Source of the DNA: Pseudomonas sp. RIT-PI-r
Lineage (GTDB): Bacteria > Pseudomonadota > Gammaproteobacteria > Pseudomonadales > Pseudomonadaceae
DNA: 64,000 nucleotides
NCBI RefSeq assembly: GCF_001297015.1
Contig: NZ_LIGE01000025.1
Span: 496,001 to 560,000 of the forward strand
Reading direction: 5' to 3'
The position numbers were made by a program, and so were the translations under genes. Position 1 is the first letter of the stretch, and each line of letters opens with the position of its first letter. The notes beneath the pieces are model-generated. The model ran no database searches. It was not told the DNA's origin and saw only the letters and a list, made by a program, of their open reading frames with translations. Of the stretch, positions 45,658-54,633 are shown piece after piece.

Positions 45658-48600
45658 GGCCTGTTCAGCGTCACACCCTGTTGCTGGGCAGCCTGTTGCT
45701 CGGCCTGAGCACAGCGTACCCATTGCAAGCCGCACCGCTGAGTGATTTCGAGCAGTTTCGCAGCTATCCCTACATGGATCGCAGCTATCGCGAGGCGAAA
45801 AAGGGCAACTGGAAAGAAGTTGAACGCTTGATGCGGCACTTGCTGGAGAAGGTGCCGAAAAACGATGAGGCAAGGGCCTTGCTCGTCGAGTCATTGGCCA
45901 AACAGCGTCGCTACAAGGATGCGATTCAGGCATTGCCAAAGGACAACAGTGAAGCAGTGCTCGACTTGCGTCTGACCTGGATCGAGCAGGATCCGCCGAG
46001 CAGCACGCAAGTCGAACAATGGATGGCTACCAGCGACCTCAACGACCGCGTACGGCTTTGGCAGGCTTACAGCTTGAGCCTGGCCAAGTTCGGCGGTGCG
46101 GCCAAGGCCCACGACTGGCTGGCGCCACTTTCGCCCAAGGGCGATGAAAACATTCTGCGTCTGGCCCGCGCCAACTGGTCGGAACAATTGCGCGACTGGA
46201 GCGGCACCATCGACGAACTGGCGCCGCTTGCGGCCCGCAAACAGCTGGACGCCGAAGGCTGGCAGCGGCTGGCCAATGCCTACGTGCAACGTCTCGATGA
46301 AAAACCCTTGCAACAGCTGTTGCAGCAGGCGCCTGACCCGCAAGCGGCGCGCAAGGTGCGTCTGGCGATGGTCGATCGCGCCATCGCCATGGGCCACGAC
46401 CAACAGGCGCAACGCTGGCTGCAATCCCTGCCCGCCGCCGACCTGGCCGACCCGGCGCAACGCCAGCGCCTGTGGGAACTGGCGCGGCAAACCGACGACG
46501 TCCCCACCGTGCAACGTCTGAGCAACGATTTACAGCGTCCGTGCCTGGAAACCACCGAGTGGCTATCGCGCCATGACCCCGAAGCCGCTTTGACGCAACT
46601 ACGCCAGTGCCAGCCATCAGAGGATCCGCAAGCCTGGCTGGTCCTCGCTCAGCGCCTGCAAGCGACGGACTTGCTGCAGAGCACGCGTTTGCCCGAGCCG
46701 TGGGACAGTCGTCGCCAGGCGCAACTGGTCGATGTCTGGCAGGAACAGGGCGAGAGCAGCAAAGTAATGGTCTGGCTCGCGGGCCAGACGCAGACCCCGG
46801 CGGTGGTCAAGCGCAGGGCCGAACTGGCCCAACGCATGGGGCGCCGTACGGAAGAGCAAACGCTGTGGGAATACCACTATCGGCAAACCGGTAACCTGGC
46901 TTCACTGAATCAGGCCAGTTTCCTCGCACTGCAAAGCGGTGATCGCGCCCACGCCCGGCAACTGCTGGAAAATGCTTACGACCGTCACGGCGCGCGCCTG
47001 CCGCCTGTAGCTCTGCAGCGTTTGGCGGGGCTTTACGCGTCGTCGAAAGACATCACGCCCGCGCAACAACGGCGTATGGCCTCTTTGATCAGTCATATCG
47101 ACGGTGCTACCCGTGGCCAACTGCTCGCACAACTTGCCGAAACCGGGCAATGCGATGCGGTCCAACAAGCCATCGGCAGTCACCCGCAAGCGGCTGGCGA
47201 CTATCGCGCCCTCGCCCGCTGTGCGATGCCTGATCGTCCGGGCGAAGCCGTGGTGTATTACCAGCAGGCAGAAAAACTGGGCGATCGCAGCAGTCGCTTG
47301 CCGTTGGCCTATGCGCTGGAGGCGGCGGGCGACTCCACCGGCGCACTGGCCATCTGGCGCAGCATTCCGGCCGCCGAACTCACCGACAATGCACGCCTGA
47401 CTGCAAGCCGAAGTGCATTGAATGCCGGTGACAATCAAGCGGCCGAGCGCTTCTGGCAACAAAGCAGCACTCGCGGCGCCAATGAATGGTCGCTTGGCGC
47501 GGCCATCGCCGACGCTCGCGGCGATCATGCCGAGGCGCTGCAACGGCAACGCCGAGCCTTGCAAATCGCTCCGGACGCCGGGCATTTTTATGCCGCTTCG
47601 GTTTCCGCGCAAAAGGCTGGCGACCTGGCGCAAAGCGATGCCTGGCTTGCCGAAGCGGTGCGCCGCGATCCAGCCAATCCGCGTTATCGCGCCGACTACG
47701 GCATGCGTCTGTCCGGTGCGCCAAGCCGCAAAGAGCGCGCAACGGCCATCCCCTATCTGCAACAGGCGACCCGCGATTTTCCCGAGGACTATCACCTTGG
47801 CGAAACCCTGGCCTGGCGTTACGACGAAATCGAGGACAGTGCCTCGGCACGTAAAGAGCTGCGTCGGGTTATCGATCTGGAACAGAACCCGGTGGCCGCC
47901 GACGATGAGGACGGCAGCATGGAGGCCCGGCGTTATCGTCAGCGCCGCGCCCATGAAGCGCTGTCCCGGCGCGACAATTTTACTATCGCCAGTACCTGGT
48001 CACCTGCCGGCGTATCGACTAACGACTTTCTGCGTGACGACGACAGCCAGGGTTCAAATCGCAGCCCCAACTCGCAAAACGTCCAGGTTGCGATGTGGGA
48101 TCACGCTCTGGGTGAGGAACCAAGCCGCGCTGGCAGCTCGCTTTCGGTTTATGGTCGCGTGTTGCTCGGCGGGCAAAGCCGCACCCGCTACGCCGAATCC
48201 GTGGCGGCAGGCGTGGGCTTGCGTTACAAGCCGTGGGGTACGCAAAACATCAACCTCTACGGCGAGATCTACAAGCAAAGCCAGTTCGACGACAAGGACA
48301 ACCACGGCCTGAGCCTCGGCCAGTTGATCAATCCCGACAAACTCTCGGACCAACTCGATGACCACCGCCAGGACGGCCACACCACTACCGACTACCTGCT
48401 GCGCGCCACCGCGTCGTTCCTCGATCAGGGCAAATACCGCAACGACTGGCGCGTTGACGAAAGCGAATGGGATGAGCGCTTCCTCTACCTCGACGCTGCG
48501 TGGTGGACCAAGGCTGGCGATCACCAATGGCTGTCCCGTTTCCAGCAAGGTCATACCTGGAAGCTGCCGTTAAATGGCGCGCAGACCATCATGCCGTATG

Positions 48601-48815
48601 GTTTCCTCGAGTTCGCCAGCCAGGATCCGAGCAACGATTGGCGGCAAGACCTGCGCACCGGTGTCGGCCTGCGATGGCAGTGGTGGTACGACGATGATCG
48701 CTACAACGCCTACCGTTCCAAACTGACGGTGCGCACCGAATATCAACAGTCCCTGGGCGGCAATCTGTATGAAGGTGGCAACGGTGTGCTGCTGGGCGTG
48801 GAGTGGAATTTCTGA
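45654..48815 (+). CDS. nfrA: NfrA-like outer-membrane exporter (phage N4 receptor type)
   Basis: A 1053-residue protein. A signal peptide (HTLLLGSLLLGLSTAYPLQA, cleaved before APLSD) is followed by about 650 residues of helical TPR-like repeats (for example NPRYRADYGMRLSGAPSRKE). The C-terminal 300 residues alternate aromatic and polar residues as an outer-membrane barrel and end in GVLLGVEWNF, with a terminal Phe. This matches NfrA, the outer-membrane partner of NfrB and N4 phage receptor. TPR-plus-barrel is also the plan of other exopolysaccharide exporters (PgaA, AlgK/E). It begins in an ATGA overlap with nfrB. Confidence 0.88.
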   Translation: MRPVQRHTLLLGSLLLGLSTAYPLQAAPLSDFEQFRSYPYMDRSYREAKKGNWKEVERLMRHLLEKVPKNDEARALLVESLAKQRRYKDAIQALPKDNSEAVLDLRLTWIEQDPPSSTQVEQWMATSDLNDRVRLWQAYSLSLAKFGGAAKAHDWLAPLSPKGDENILRLARANWSEQLRDWSGTIDELAPLAARKQLDAEGWQRLANAYVQRLDEKPLQQLLQQAPDPQAARKVRLAMVDRAIAMGHDQQAQRWLQSLPAADLADPAQRQRLWELARQTDDVPTVQRLSNDLQRPCLETTEWLSRHDPEAALTQLRQCQPSEDPQAWLVLAQRLQATDLLQSTRLPEPWDSRRQAQLVDVWQEQGESSKVMVWLAGQTQTPAVVKRRAELAQRMGRRTEEQTLWEYHYRQTGNLASLNQASFLALQSGDRAHARQLLENAYDRHGARLPPVALQRLAGLYASSKDITPAQQRRMASLISHIDGATRGQLLAQLAETGQCDAVQQAIGSHPQAAGDYRALARCAMPDRPGEAVVYYQQAEKLGDRSSRLPLAYALEAAGDSTGALAIWRSIPAAELTDNARLTASRSALNAGDNQAAERFWQQSSTRGANEWSLGAAIADARGDHAEALQRQRRALQIAPDAGHFYAASVSAQKAGDLAQSDAWLAEAVRRDPANPRYRADYGMRLSGAPSRKERATAIPYLQQATRDFPEDYHLGETLAWRYDEIEDSASARKELRRVIDLEQNPVAADDEDGSMEARRYRQRRAHEALSRRDNFTIASTWSPAGVSTNDFLRDDDSQGSNRSPNSQNVQVAMWDHALGEEPSRAGSSLSVYGRVLLGGQSRTRYAESVAAGVGLRYKPWGTQNINLYGEIYKQSQFDDKDNHGLSLGQLINPDKLSDQLDDHRQDGHTTTDYLLRATASFLDQGKYRNDWRVDESEWDERFLYLDAAWWTKAGDHQWLSRFQQGHTWKLPLNGAQTIMPYGFLEFASQDPSNDWRQDLRTGVGLRWQWWYDDDRYNAYRSKLTVRTEYQQSLGGNLYEGGNGVLLGVEWNF

Positions 48816-49693
48816 TGGCGCGCTGGATGCTGTGTTTCTGCCTGATGTTTGGCTCACTCGTCGCTCGAGCCGATGAGCGTGTGTTCTATCAACCGCTGAA
48901 TGTCGATGCCAGCCTCAGTCAGGCGCAGTGGCAGAAAATCTGGCAGGACACCGCCAGACAGGGCGCGCGAACCCTGATTGTGCAATGGACCGCCTATGGC
49001 GACTCCTATTTCGGCGGCGCCAACGGCTGGCTCGCCAACAGCCTCAAGCTCGCCCAACAGCAAGGTTTGCAATTGGTGTTGGGATTGAAGATGGACCCGG
49101 CCTATTACCAACGCATCGACGAACTGGACAGCGCCGCCCTCGGCAAATATTGGCAAGCGCAATTGGGTCAGTCGCTGGCTCAGCAGCGCCTACTGCGCGA
49201 AGACTGGAAACTCACGGTACAAGGCTGGTACTTGCCGCTGGAGCTCGATGACTTCCACTTTCTCGCGGCGGACCGTCGTATGACGCTGCAAAAGCAGCTC
49301 AAGGATTTCGCCGCAAAAATCGATGCGCCGCTGCATGTCAGCGCATTCAGTGCCGGCAAACTGGCCCCAACGGTAAACGGGCAGTGGCTGGGCGATTTGA
49401 GCGCACTGGGCATTCAGGTGTGGTGGCAGGACGGCGCCGGCACAGGTCGCTTGCCGGTGTTCGTGCGTGAAGGTTATGCCAGCGCACTGCCCTGCTCCGT
49501 CGGCATTGTGCGTGAAGCGTTTCGTCAGGTCAGCCGTGAAGGCCAGCCCTTCCGCGCCGAACCCGTCGCCCCGGATGCGACATCGACCGGGTGTCATGCC
49601 GGCGCAGTGTTTTCACTGCGCTATCGTCCATGGGGCCGAGTGATTCTCGACAACCAGCGCAACCATCAGGGCGGCGATGTACAAAACCATTGA
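48815..49693 (+). CDS. Secreted DUF4434-like protein of the nfr operon (YbcH-like position)
   Basis: A 292-residue protein with a signal peptide (MARWMLCFCLMFGSLVARA). The mature part resembles an alpha/beta barrel of DUF4434, which is related to glycoside hydrolases: RTLIVQWTAYGDSYFGG, QLVLGLKMDPAYY and GWYLPLELDDFHF, where an acidic residue could be catalytic. In E. coli an uncharacterised gene, ybcH, lies next to nfrA, and this gene may be its equivalent; that is from memory. Its ATG overlaps the nfrA stop by one base, and it overlaps the cyclase gene by 17 bases. A role in trimming or modifying the polysaccharide is inferred. Confidence 0.65.
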   Translation: MARWMLCFCLMFGSLVARADERVFYQPLNVDASLSQAQWQKIWQDTARQGARTLIVQWTAYGDSYFGGANGWLANSLKLAQQQGLQLVLGLKMDPAYYQRIDELDSAALGKYWQAQLGQSLAQQRLLREDWKLTVQGWYLPLELDDFHFLAADRRMTLQKQLKDFAAKIDAPLHVSAFSAGKLAPTVNGQWLGDLSALGIQVWWQDGAGTGRLPVFVREGYASALPCSVGIVREAFRQVSREGQPFRAEPVAPDATSTGCHAGAVFSLRYRPWGRVILDNQRNHQGGDVQNH

Positions 49694-50753
49694 AGAGCAA
49701 GTACTGAAGAAAACTGCGCCCGCCGAATTGCGGGCGGAGTTCATCCAGCATGAATTCGAGCGCATGCAGTCGTTCAGCCTGCTGATCTACATCGTCAGCA
49801 TTGGCATGTGGCTGTTATTCGACCTGATCGTAAGTTTCCTCGGCGGTCAGGGATTCACTTGGCGCTCGATGATTTTCCTGGCGCTGTTTGCGGTGTTGAC
49901 CGTGGTGCTGGCCTTCACCCGCAAGGCTCATCACTTCAATGTCATCACCGTGCTGTTCGTGCTGGGACTGACCGTTGGCATACGCTTTATCGTCAACGGT
50001 CTGCCACCCGCCGTACACAGTTCCTGGCTGGTGCTCGCGGCCGCCAGCATGCTCTACAGCATCTCGGTGCTGCCGCTGAGTCGCTGGTCATTCTTTGTCG
50101 TTCAGGTGCTGATCTGGGTACTGCTCAACCCCTTCATCAATACCACTATCAGCCTGATCGAACTGAGGGGTGTACTGACCGCGTGCTACAGCGTGTTTCT
50201 CTGCGCACTGACCATCTACACCTTTCTGAAATTGCGCGAAGCCAAGCTCTACAACTACATCATGTCCAGGCTGCTGCTGGATCAGGCCTATAACGACCCC
50301 CTCACGGAAATCCCTAACCGTCGCTCATTCATGACCGTCGCCGAACAACATCTGCAAGCCGTGCCTCGCGAACATGACCACTACCTGGCAATGATCGACA
50401 TCGACAACTTCAAGAAAGTGAATGACACCTATGGCCACGACGTCGGTGATGAGGTGCTGAAACGCATCGCCGCCGATATCAAAACCGTCATGCTGCCGTT
50501 CGATTACGCCCGGCTGGGCGGTGAAGAGTTTGCGATTTATCTGGCCGGCGTGCGGCGCGAAGACGTTGAAGCCCTCGCGACCGAACTGTGCCGATTGGTG
50601 CGCGAGCAACCCACACGGCACCCAGTGACCATCAGCATCGGCTTGACCTGCGTGGAGGACAACGACACGTTGAACCAGGCGCTGATCAAGGCGGATGCGG
50701 CATTGTATGAGTCAAAGCATACCGGCAAGGATCGGTACACTTTTCATCAGTAG
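49677..50753 (+). CDS. Membrane diguanylate cyclase (GGDEF) of the nfr operon
   Basis: A 358-residue protein. About six membrane segments (residues 33-205) precede a GGDEF domain with DPLTEIPNRRSF, MIDIDNFKKVNDTYGHDVGDEVL and the active-site motif GGEEF (about residue 282). The RxxD inhibitory site that normally sits five residues before GGEEF reads MLPF, so product inhibition by c-di-GMP is probably absent. The membrane part has no domain I can name. Overlap with the preceding gene places it in the nfr operon, and NfrB carries MshEN c-di-GMP sites, so the cyclase probably activates the synthase locally. Confidence 0.9.
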   Translation: MYKTIEEQVLKKTAPAELRAEFIQHEFERMQSFSLLIYIVSIGMWLLFDLIVSFLGGQGFTWRSMIFLALFAVLTVVLAFTRKAHHFNVITVLFVLGLTVGIRFIVNGLPPAVHSSWLVLAAASMLYSISVLPLSRWSFFVVQVLIWVLLNPFINTTISLIELRGVLTACYSVFLCALTIYTFLKLREAKLYNYIMSRLLLDQAYNDPLTEIPNRRSFMTVAEQHLQAVPREHDHYLAMIDIDNFKKVNDTYGHDVGDEVLKRIAADIKTVMLPFDYARLGGEEFAIYLAGVRREDVEALATELCRLVREQPTRHPVTISIGLTCVEDNDTLNQALIKADAALYESKHTGKDRYTFHQ

Positions 50754-50771
50754 ATTTAGCTGGCTTCGGTA

Positions 50772-52331
50772 TTACGCGGCCTCGGGAACCAACAACACCC
50801 GCGTCACCCGCCGCTCCTCAACCGCCAGAACGGTCATTTGCCAACCTTCATGCGTCAGGCAATCACCCTTCATCGGCAAACGGTCCAGCAAGCTCATCAC
50901 CAACCCGGCCATGGTCTGGTAGTCCTCGGTCGGCTCGGCGCCAAAACCGGTGCGCTGGCGAACCCGCGTCAGGTTCAATGCACCGCTGACCATAAATCCG
51001 CCCTGCTCTTCGACGACGTCCGGGCCTTCGATTTCACTGGCATCGGGGAGCTCACCGGCAATCGACTCAAGGATGTCGGTCATGGTCAACACACCGACAA
51101 AATCACCGAATTCATTGACCACGAAGGCAATGTGCGTCGACGCACCGCGCATTTGCTCCAGCGCGTTCAGAATCGAGTAGCTGTCGAGCAGATTGACAGT
51201 CTTGCGGGCCAAATGCTCCAGATTCGGTTCATTACCGCCCAAGTATTCCTTGAGCAATTCTTTCTTGTGCACGAAACCCAAGGGTTCATCCACCGCACCG
51301 TCACGAATCAACGGCAGGCGCGAGTAGGACGAATGCATCAACTTCGTACGAATCGCCTCCGCGTCATCAGCCAGATCGATGCTGTCGACATCGGCGCGCA
51401 CGGTCATCAGGGCGCGGATCGGGCGCTCCGCCAGTTGCAGCACGCCACTGATCATCACTCGTTCGCGGCGATCAAACAGCTCGGCAGTCGGTGCCTCGCC
51501 ATCGTCCAGCAGGTCGGAAATCTCCTCGCCAACCTCTTCCACCGCCAACTTGCGCCCACCGAGCAAGCGCATGACCGCGTGGGCCGTGCGCTCGCGCATC
51601 GGGCGCAGGCCCTGCATCGAACGCTTGCGTCGGGCGCGGGCAATCTGGTTGAACACCTCGATCAGGATCGAGAAACCGATGGCCGCGTACAGATAACCTT
51701 TCGGGATGTGGAAGCCCAAACCTTCAGCGGTCAGGGCAAAGCCGATCATCATCAAGAAGCCCAGACACAGCATGATCACCGTCGGGTGGGCGTTGACGAA
51801 GCGCGTCAACGGTTTGCTGGCAACGATCATCAGGCCAATGGAAATGATCACCGCGATCATCATCACCGCGAGCTCATCGACCATGCCCACGGCGGTAATC
51901 ACCGCGTCGAGAGAGAACACTGCATCGAGCACCACGATCTGCGCGACGATCGGCCAGAACAAGGCATACGCGGTATTCGTCGACCGTTCGCCAATGTGAC
52001 CCTCCAAGCGTTCGTGCAATTCCATCGTTGCTTTGAACAACAGGAACACACCACCGAACAGCATGATCAAGTCACGGCCGGAGAAGCTCTTGTCGAAGAC
52101 TTCGAACAACGGCTGCGTGAGGGTGACCAGCCAGGAAATGCTCGCCAACAGGCCCAGACGCATAATCAGTGCCAACGACAGGCCGATGATCCGCGCGCGG
52201 TCACGTTGATGCGGTGGCAGTTTGTCCGCAAGGATTGCGATGAACACCAGGTTGTCGATACCCAGCACCAGTTCCAGCACGATCAATGTCAACAGGCCTA
52301 ACCAGGCCGTGGGATCCGCTAACCATTCCAT
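50772..52331 (-). CDS. TerC-family membrane protein with CBS and CorC domains (YegH/YoaE type)
   Basis: A 519-residue protein. The N-terminal TerC domain has seven membrane segments with conserved acidic residues ([18 protein letters not shown] and [18 protein letters not shown]). A CBS pair lies at about residues 300-420 ([40 protein letters not shown]). The C-terminal CorC/HlyC domain is [14 protein letters not shown]. TerC proteins are linked to metal-ion homeostasis, for example manganese; this subtype is little studied. ATG at 52331 is chosen because [12 protein letters not shown] is the usual start; in-frame codons upstream lack family similarity. It converges on the nfr operon with an 18-base gap. 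Confidence 0.9.
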   Translation of the reverse strand: MEWLADPTAWLGLLTLIVLELVLGIDNLVFIAILADKLPPHQRDRARIIGLSLALIMRLGLLASISWLVTLTQPLFEVFDKSFSGRDLIMLFGGVFLLFKATMELHERLEGHIGERSTNTAYALFWPIVAQIVVLDAVFSLDAVITAVGMVDELAVMMIAVIISIGLMIVASKPLTRFVNAHPTVIMLCLGFLMMIGFALTAEGLGFHIPKGYLYAAIGFSILIEVFNQIARARRKRSMQGLRPMRERTAHAVMRLLGGRKLAVEEVGEEISDLLDDGEAPTAELFDRRERVMISGVLQLAERPIRALMTVRADVDSIDLADDAEAIRTKLMHSSYSRLPLIRDGAVDEPLGFVHKKELLKEYLGGNEPNLEHLARKTVNLLDSYSILNALEQMRGASTHIAFVVNEFGDFVGVLTMTDILESIAGELPDASEIEGPDVVEEQGGFMVSGALNLTRVRQRTGFGAEPTEDYQTMAGLVMSLLDRLPMKGDCLTHEGWQMTVLAVEERRVTRVLLVPEAA

Positions 52332-52610
52332 AAAACGTCTCGATCTCTCTTCAGTGAATTCAGGCTGCCGGACACGGCAAAGCGCAACGCGAAGGCTCAA
52401 GAGCCGCGTTAACAACGATAGTCGGGTGTCGGAAAACCGGATGCTGCGAGTGCGTCAAGACCGCGCAATGGCGCGTGGGGGAACTACAACTGGGAGGTTC
52501 CAAGAGGGTGTTCATGCAAATCCTGAATGAAAAATGGCCTTGGAGCGTACAGGCTTTGGGAACATTTCCTACAGCGGCAAATCATTTCAAAATCTGTATC
52601 AAGCTGAAAA

Positions 52611-52710
52611 GCTTCGCGAGCAGGCTCGCTCTCACAGAAGTCTCAGATGTGAATGTGATGCTTGGTTTGACATCGAACCCTGTGGGAGCGGGCTTGCCCG
52701 CGAAGAGGCC
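52611..52710. repeat. REP pair upstream of the ChlD-like gene end
   Basis: CTTCGCGAGCAGGCTCGCTC at 52612 faces GGAGCGGGCTTGCCCGCGAA at 52685. It separates the TerC gene from the 3' end of the chelatase gene. Confidence 0.75.
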
Positions 52711-52729
52711 CGCTCAGACACCGCAACCT

Positions 52730-53467
52730 TCAAAGTTCGTCGATATGCCGATAATCCGCCTCGAGCGCCGCCGCCAGTTCCTTGGCCCGCCCTAGTCGAA
52801 TCGGCCCGCGCTCAATGTCGATCAACAGCCCCGGACAGGCTACTGCCGACATCGCACCGAGATCCTTCAAGCGCCCATCGGTGACCACCAGCAATCGCTG
52901 TTGTTCGGCAGGAAAGCGCTTGCGCCGAACCGTCAACCATTGCTGTGCCTGCGCCAGCGCCGCCAGCAACGGTGTACCGCCACCCGCACCTAACTGATCA
53001 AGCCAGACGCCCAGTCCGCTGGACGCTTTCAAACCCTGCACCTGCCATTTCGGCGTGGTGCCACTGGCGGTCAACAATGCCAGCCGCGCACGCTGTCGAT
53101 AGGCGTCATCGAACAACTGCGCGAGCAAGCCCTTGGCGTCCCTCAAGGCATGATGACGACGAGTCGAAGCCGACGCATCGACGATCACCAGCCACAGTTC
53201 ATGGGGCGAACGCGTGCGCAATTGGAACAGCAGATCTTCACGCACTCGAGGACGCCCATTGAGCAAGGTGCCCGGCCAGTTCACCGTACCGCTGCGGGCC
53301 GCATGGCGTTTGCCCTGACGTCCACCGTCCAGTTGTCCGGCCCGGGGTTTGGCATTCGCCCCCGCTGCGGATCGGGGGCGAATGCTTACGGCTTTTTTGG
53401 TAGCGGCCAGCTCGGCACTTCGCGGCGGGCGCCAGTGGCTAAGGCGGGCGCAGGCATGTCGCCCCAC
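52730..53467 (-). CDS. VWA-domain chelatase subunit (ChlD/CobT-like)
   Basis: A 245-residue protein. A basic N-terminal region (RPRSAAGANAKPRAGQLDGG) leads to a von Willebrand A domain with the MIDAS motif DASAS (WLVIVDASASTRRHHA), GAGGGTPLLAAL and LLVVTDGRLKDL. It resembles the C-terminal part of magnesium-chelatase subunit D, and with the ATPase encoded just upstream it could serve CobN as the AAA+ partner. The first 80 bases overlap the end of that gene in another frame, and the start (GTG at 53467) is uncertain. Confidence 0.75.
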   Translation of the reverse strand: MGRHACARLSHWRPPRSAELAATKKAVSIRPRSAAGANAKPRAGQLDGGRQGKRHAARSGTVNWPGTLLNGRPRVREDLLFQLRTRSPHELWLVIVDASASTRRHHALRDAKGLLAQLFDDAYRQRARLALLTASGTTPKWQVQGLKASSGLGVWLDQLGAGGGTPLLAALAQAQQWLTVRRKRFPAEQQRLLVVTDGRLKDLGAMSAVACPGLLIDIERGPIRLGRAKELAAALEADYRHIDEL

Positions 53468-54396
53468 TCGCCCTGCCCTTCGCTCGGCTTTGTGGCCTGA
53501 GTCTCGGCCGGCGACTGTGCAGACTGTTGCGGAGCCGTTGGCGGTTGCTCACGACGACGATGGCGCAGGGCAAACTCGGCAACGGCGTCGATGTCTTCTC
53601 CGCCAATCTCCGCTGCCCCGCGCCGTCCCGCGTGGGCACGAGCCGCACGCAGCCAAACCAGATCAGCGCCCAGGCCCTCCACCCCGGCAGCAAAACAACA
53701 TTCGGGGATCTGTGCCAACGCAGTATCGTCCAGCGCAATGTTGGCCAAGGCCGCGCGAGCGTGTTCACAACGAGTGCGCAAGGCTTGTTGTTCGCCTTGC
53801 CATTGCGCACAGAAGCCTTGCGGATCGCTGTCGAAATCGAGTCGACGCCGGATGATCTGGCCCCGCTCGATGGGCGCGGTGTGGCCGCTGAGGGCAACGT
53901 TCAGACCGAAGCGGTCGAGCAATTGCGGGCGCAATTCGCCTTCTTCCGGGTTCATCGTGCCGATGAGGACGAACTTCGCCGAGTGCCGATGGGAAATACC
54001 GTCACGCTCGATCAGGTTGGTGCCGCTGGCGGCGACGTCGAGCAGCAGATCGACCAAGTGATCGGCCAGCAGATTGACCTCGTCGACGTAGAGCACGCCG
54101 CCGTCCGCCTTGGCCAGCACACCGGGAGAAAACTGCGCGCGACCTTCGCTCAGTGCGGCATCGAGGTCCAGCGTGCCGACCAGGCGCTCTTCGGTGGCGC
54201 CCAACGGCAAGGTGACGAACTGGCCGCTGGCAAGCAGATCGGCCAGGCCTCGGGCCAACGTGGATTTGGCCATGCCGCGCGGGCCTTCGATCAGCACACC
54301 GCCGATTTTCGGGTCGATGGCGGTGAGGCACAGAGCGAGTTTCAGGTCATTGGCGCCGACCACGGCGGAGAGCGGGAAATGCGGGGTGTCGGTCAT
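53386..54396 (-). CDS. AAA+ magnesium-chelatase subunit I-like ATPase
   Basis: A 336-residue ATPase with Walker A GPRGMAKSTLARGLADLL, Walker B GGVLYVDEVNLLADHLVD, sensor LIGTMNPEEGELRPQLLDRFG and an arginine-finger region. It belongs to the ChlI/BchI family. The genome neighbours cobN and cobW suggest that it powers cobalt insertion with CobN. In P. aeruginosa a similar gene lies next to cobN, from memory. The C terminus is Pro/Gln-rich and overlaps the ChlD-like gene by 82 bases. Confidence 0.85.
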   Translation of the reverse strand: MTDTPHFPLSAVVGANDLKLALCLTAIDPKIGGVLIEGPRGMAKSTLARGLADLLASGQFVTLPLGATEERLVGTLDLDAALSEGRAQFSPGVLAKADGGVLYVDEVNLLADHLVDLLLDVAASGTNLIERDGISHRHSAKFVLIGTMNPEEGELRPQLLDRFGLNVALSGHTAPIERGQIIRRRLDFDSDPQGFCAQWQGEQQALRTRCEHARAALANIALDDTALAQIPECCFAAGVEGLGADLVWLRAARAHAGRRGAAEIGGEDIDAVAEFALRHRRREQPPTAPQQSAQSPAETQATKPSEGQGEWGDMPAPALATGARREVPSWPLPKKP

Positions 54397-54456
54397 TTGG
54401 GTTTTCTCTGTCGTGGTCGTGGGTGTTCTTGGGTGGTGGTGTGTCAGTCGGGGTGG

Positions 54457-54617
54457 CCCTCACCCTAGCCCTCTCCCAGAGGGAGAGGGAACTGACCGAG
54501 GTGTTCTTTCAAGGTACGCCGACCTGAATTATCGAGTTGACTTCGATTCTGAACAGCACACAAATCGGCTCCCTTTTCCCCTCGCCCCCTTGGGGGAGAG
54601 GGCTGGGGTGAGGGGGT
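54457..54617. repeat. Long repeat copy A (CCCTCACCCTAGCCCTCTCCC type)
   Basis: CCCTCACCCTAGCCCTCTCC with an inverted right end (GGGAGAGGGCTGGGGTGAGG) spans 160 bases. The interior includes AGGTACGCCGAC and AAATCGGCTCCC. Copy B lies at 60231-60378 in the same orientation. It fills the gap between cobN and the ChlI-like gene. Confidence 0.85.
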
Positions 54618-54633
54618 GACTTTCCTGAGGACG

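Noticed and set aside
50838..52301. 487-codon plus-strand frame opposite the TerC-CBS gene
   Set aside because: The minus strand has TerC, CBS and CorC motifs; the other frame is rich in His, Gln and Arg without a domain.
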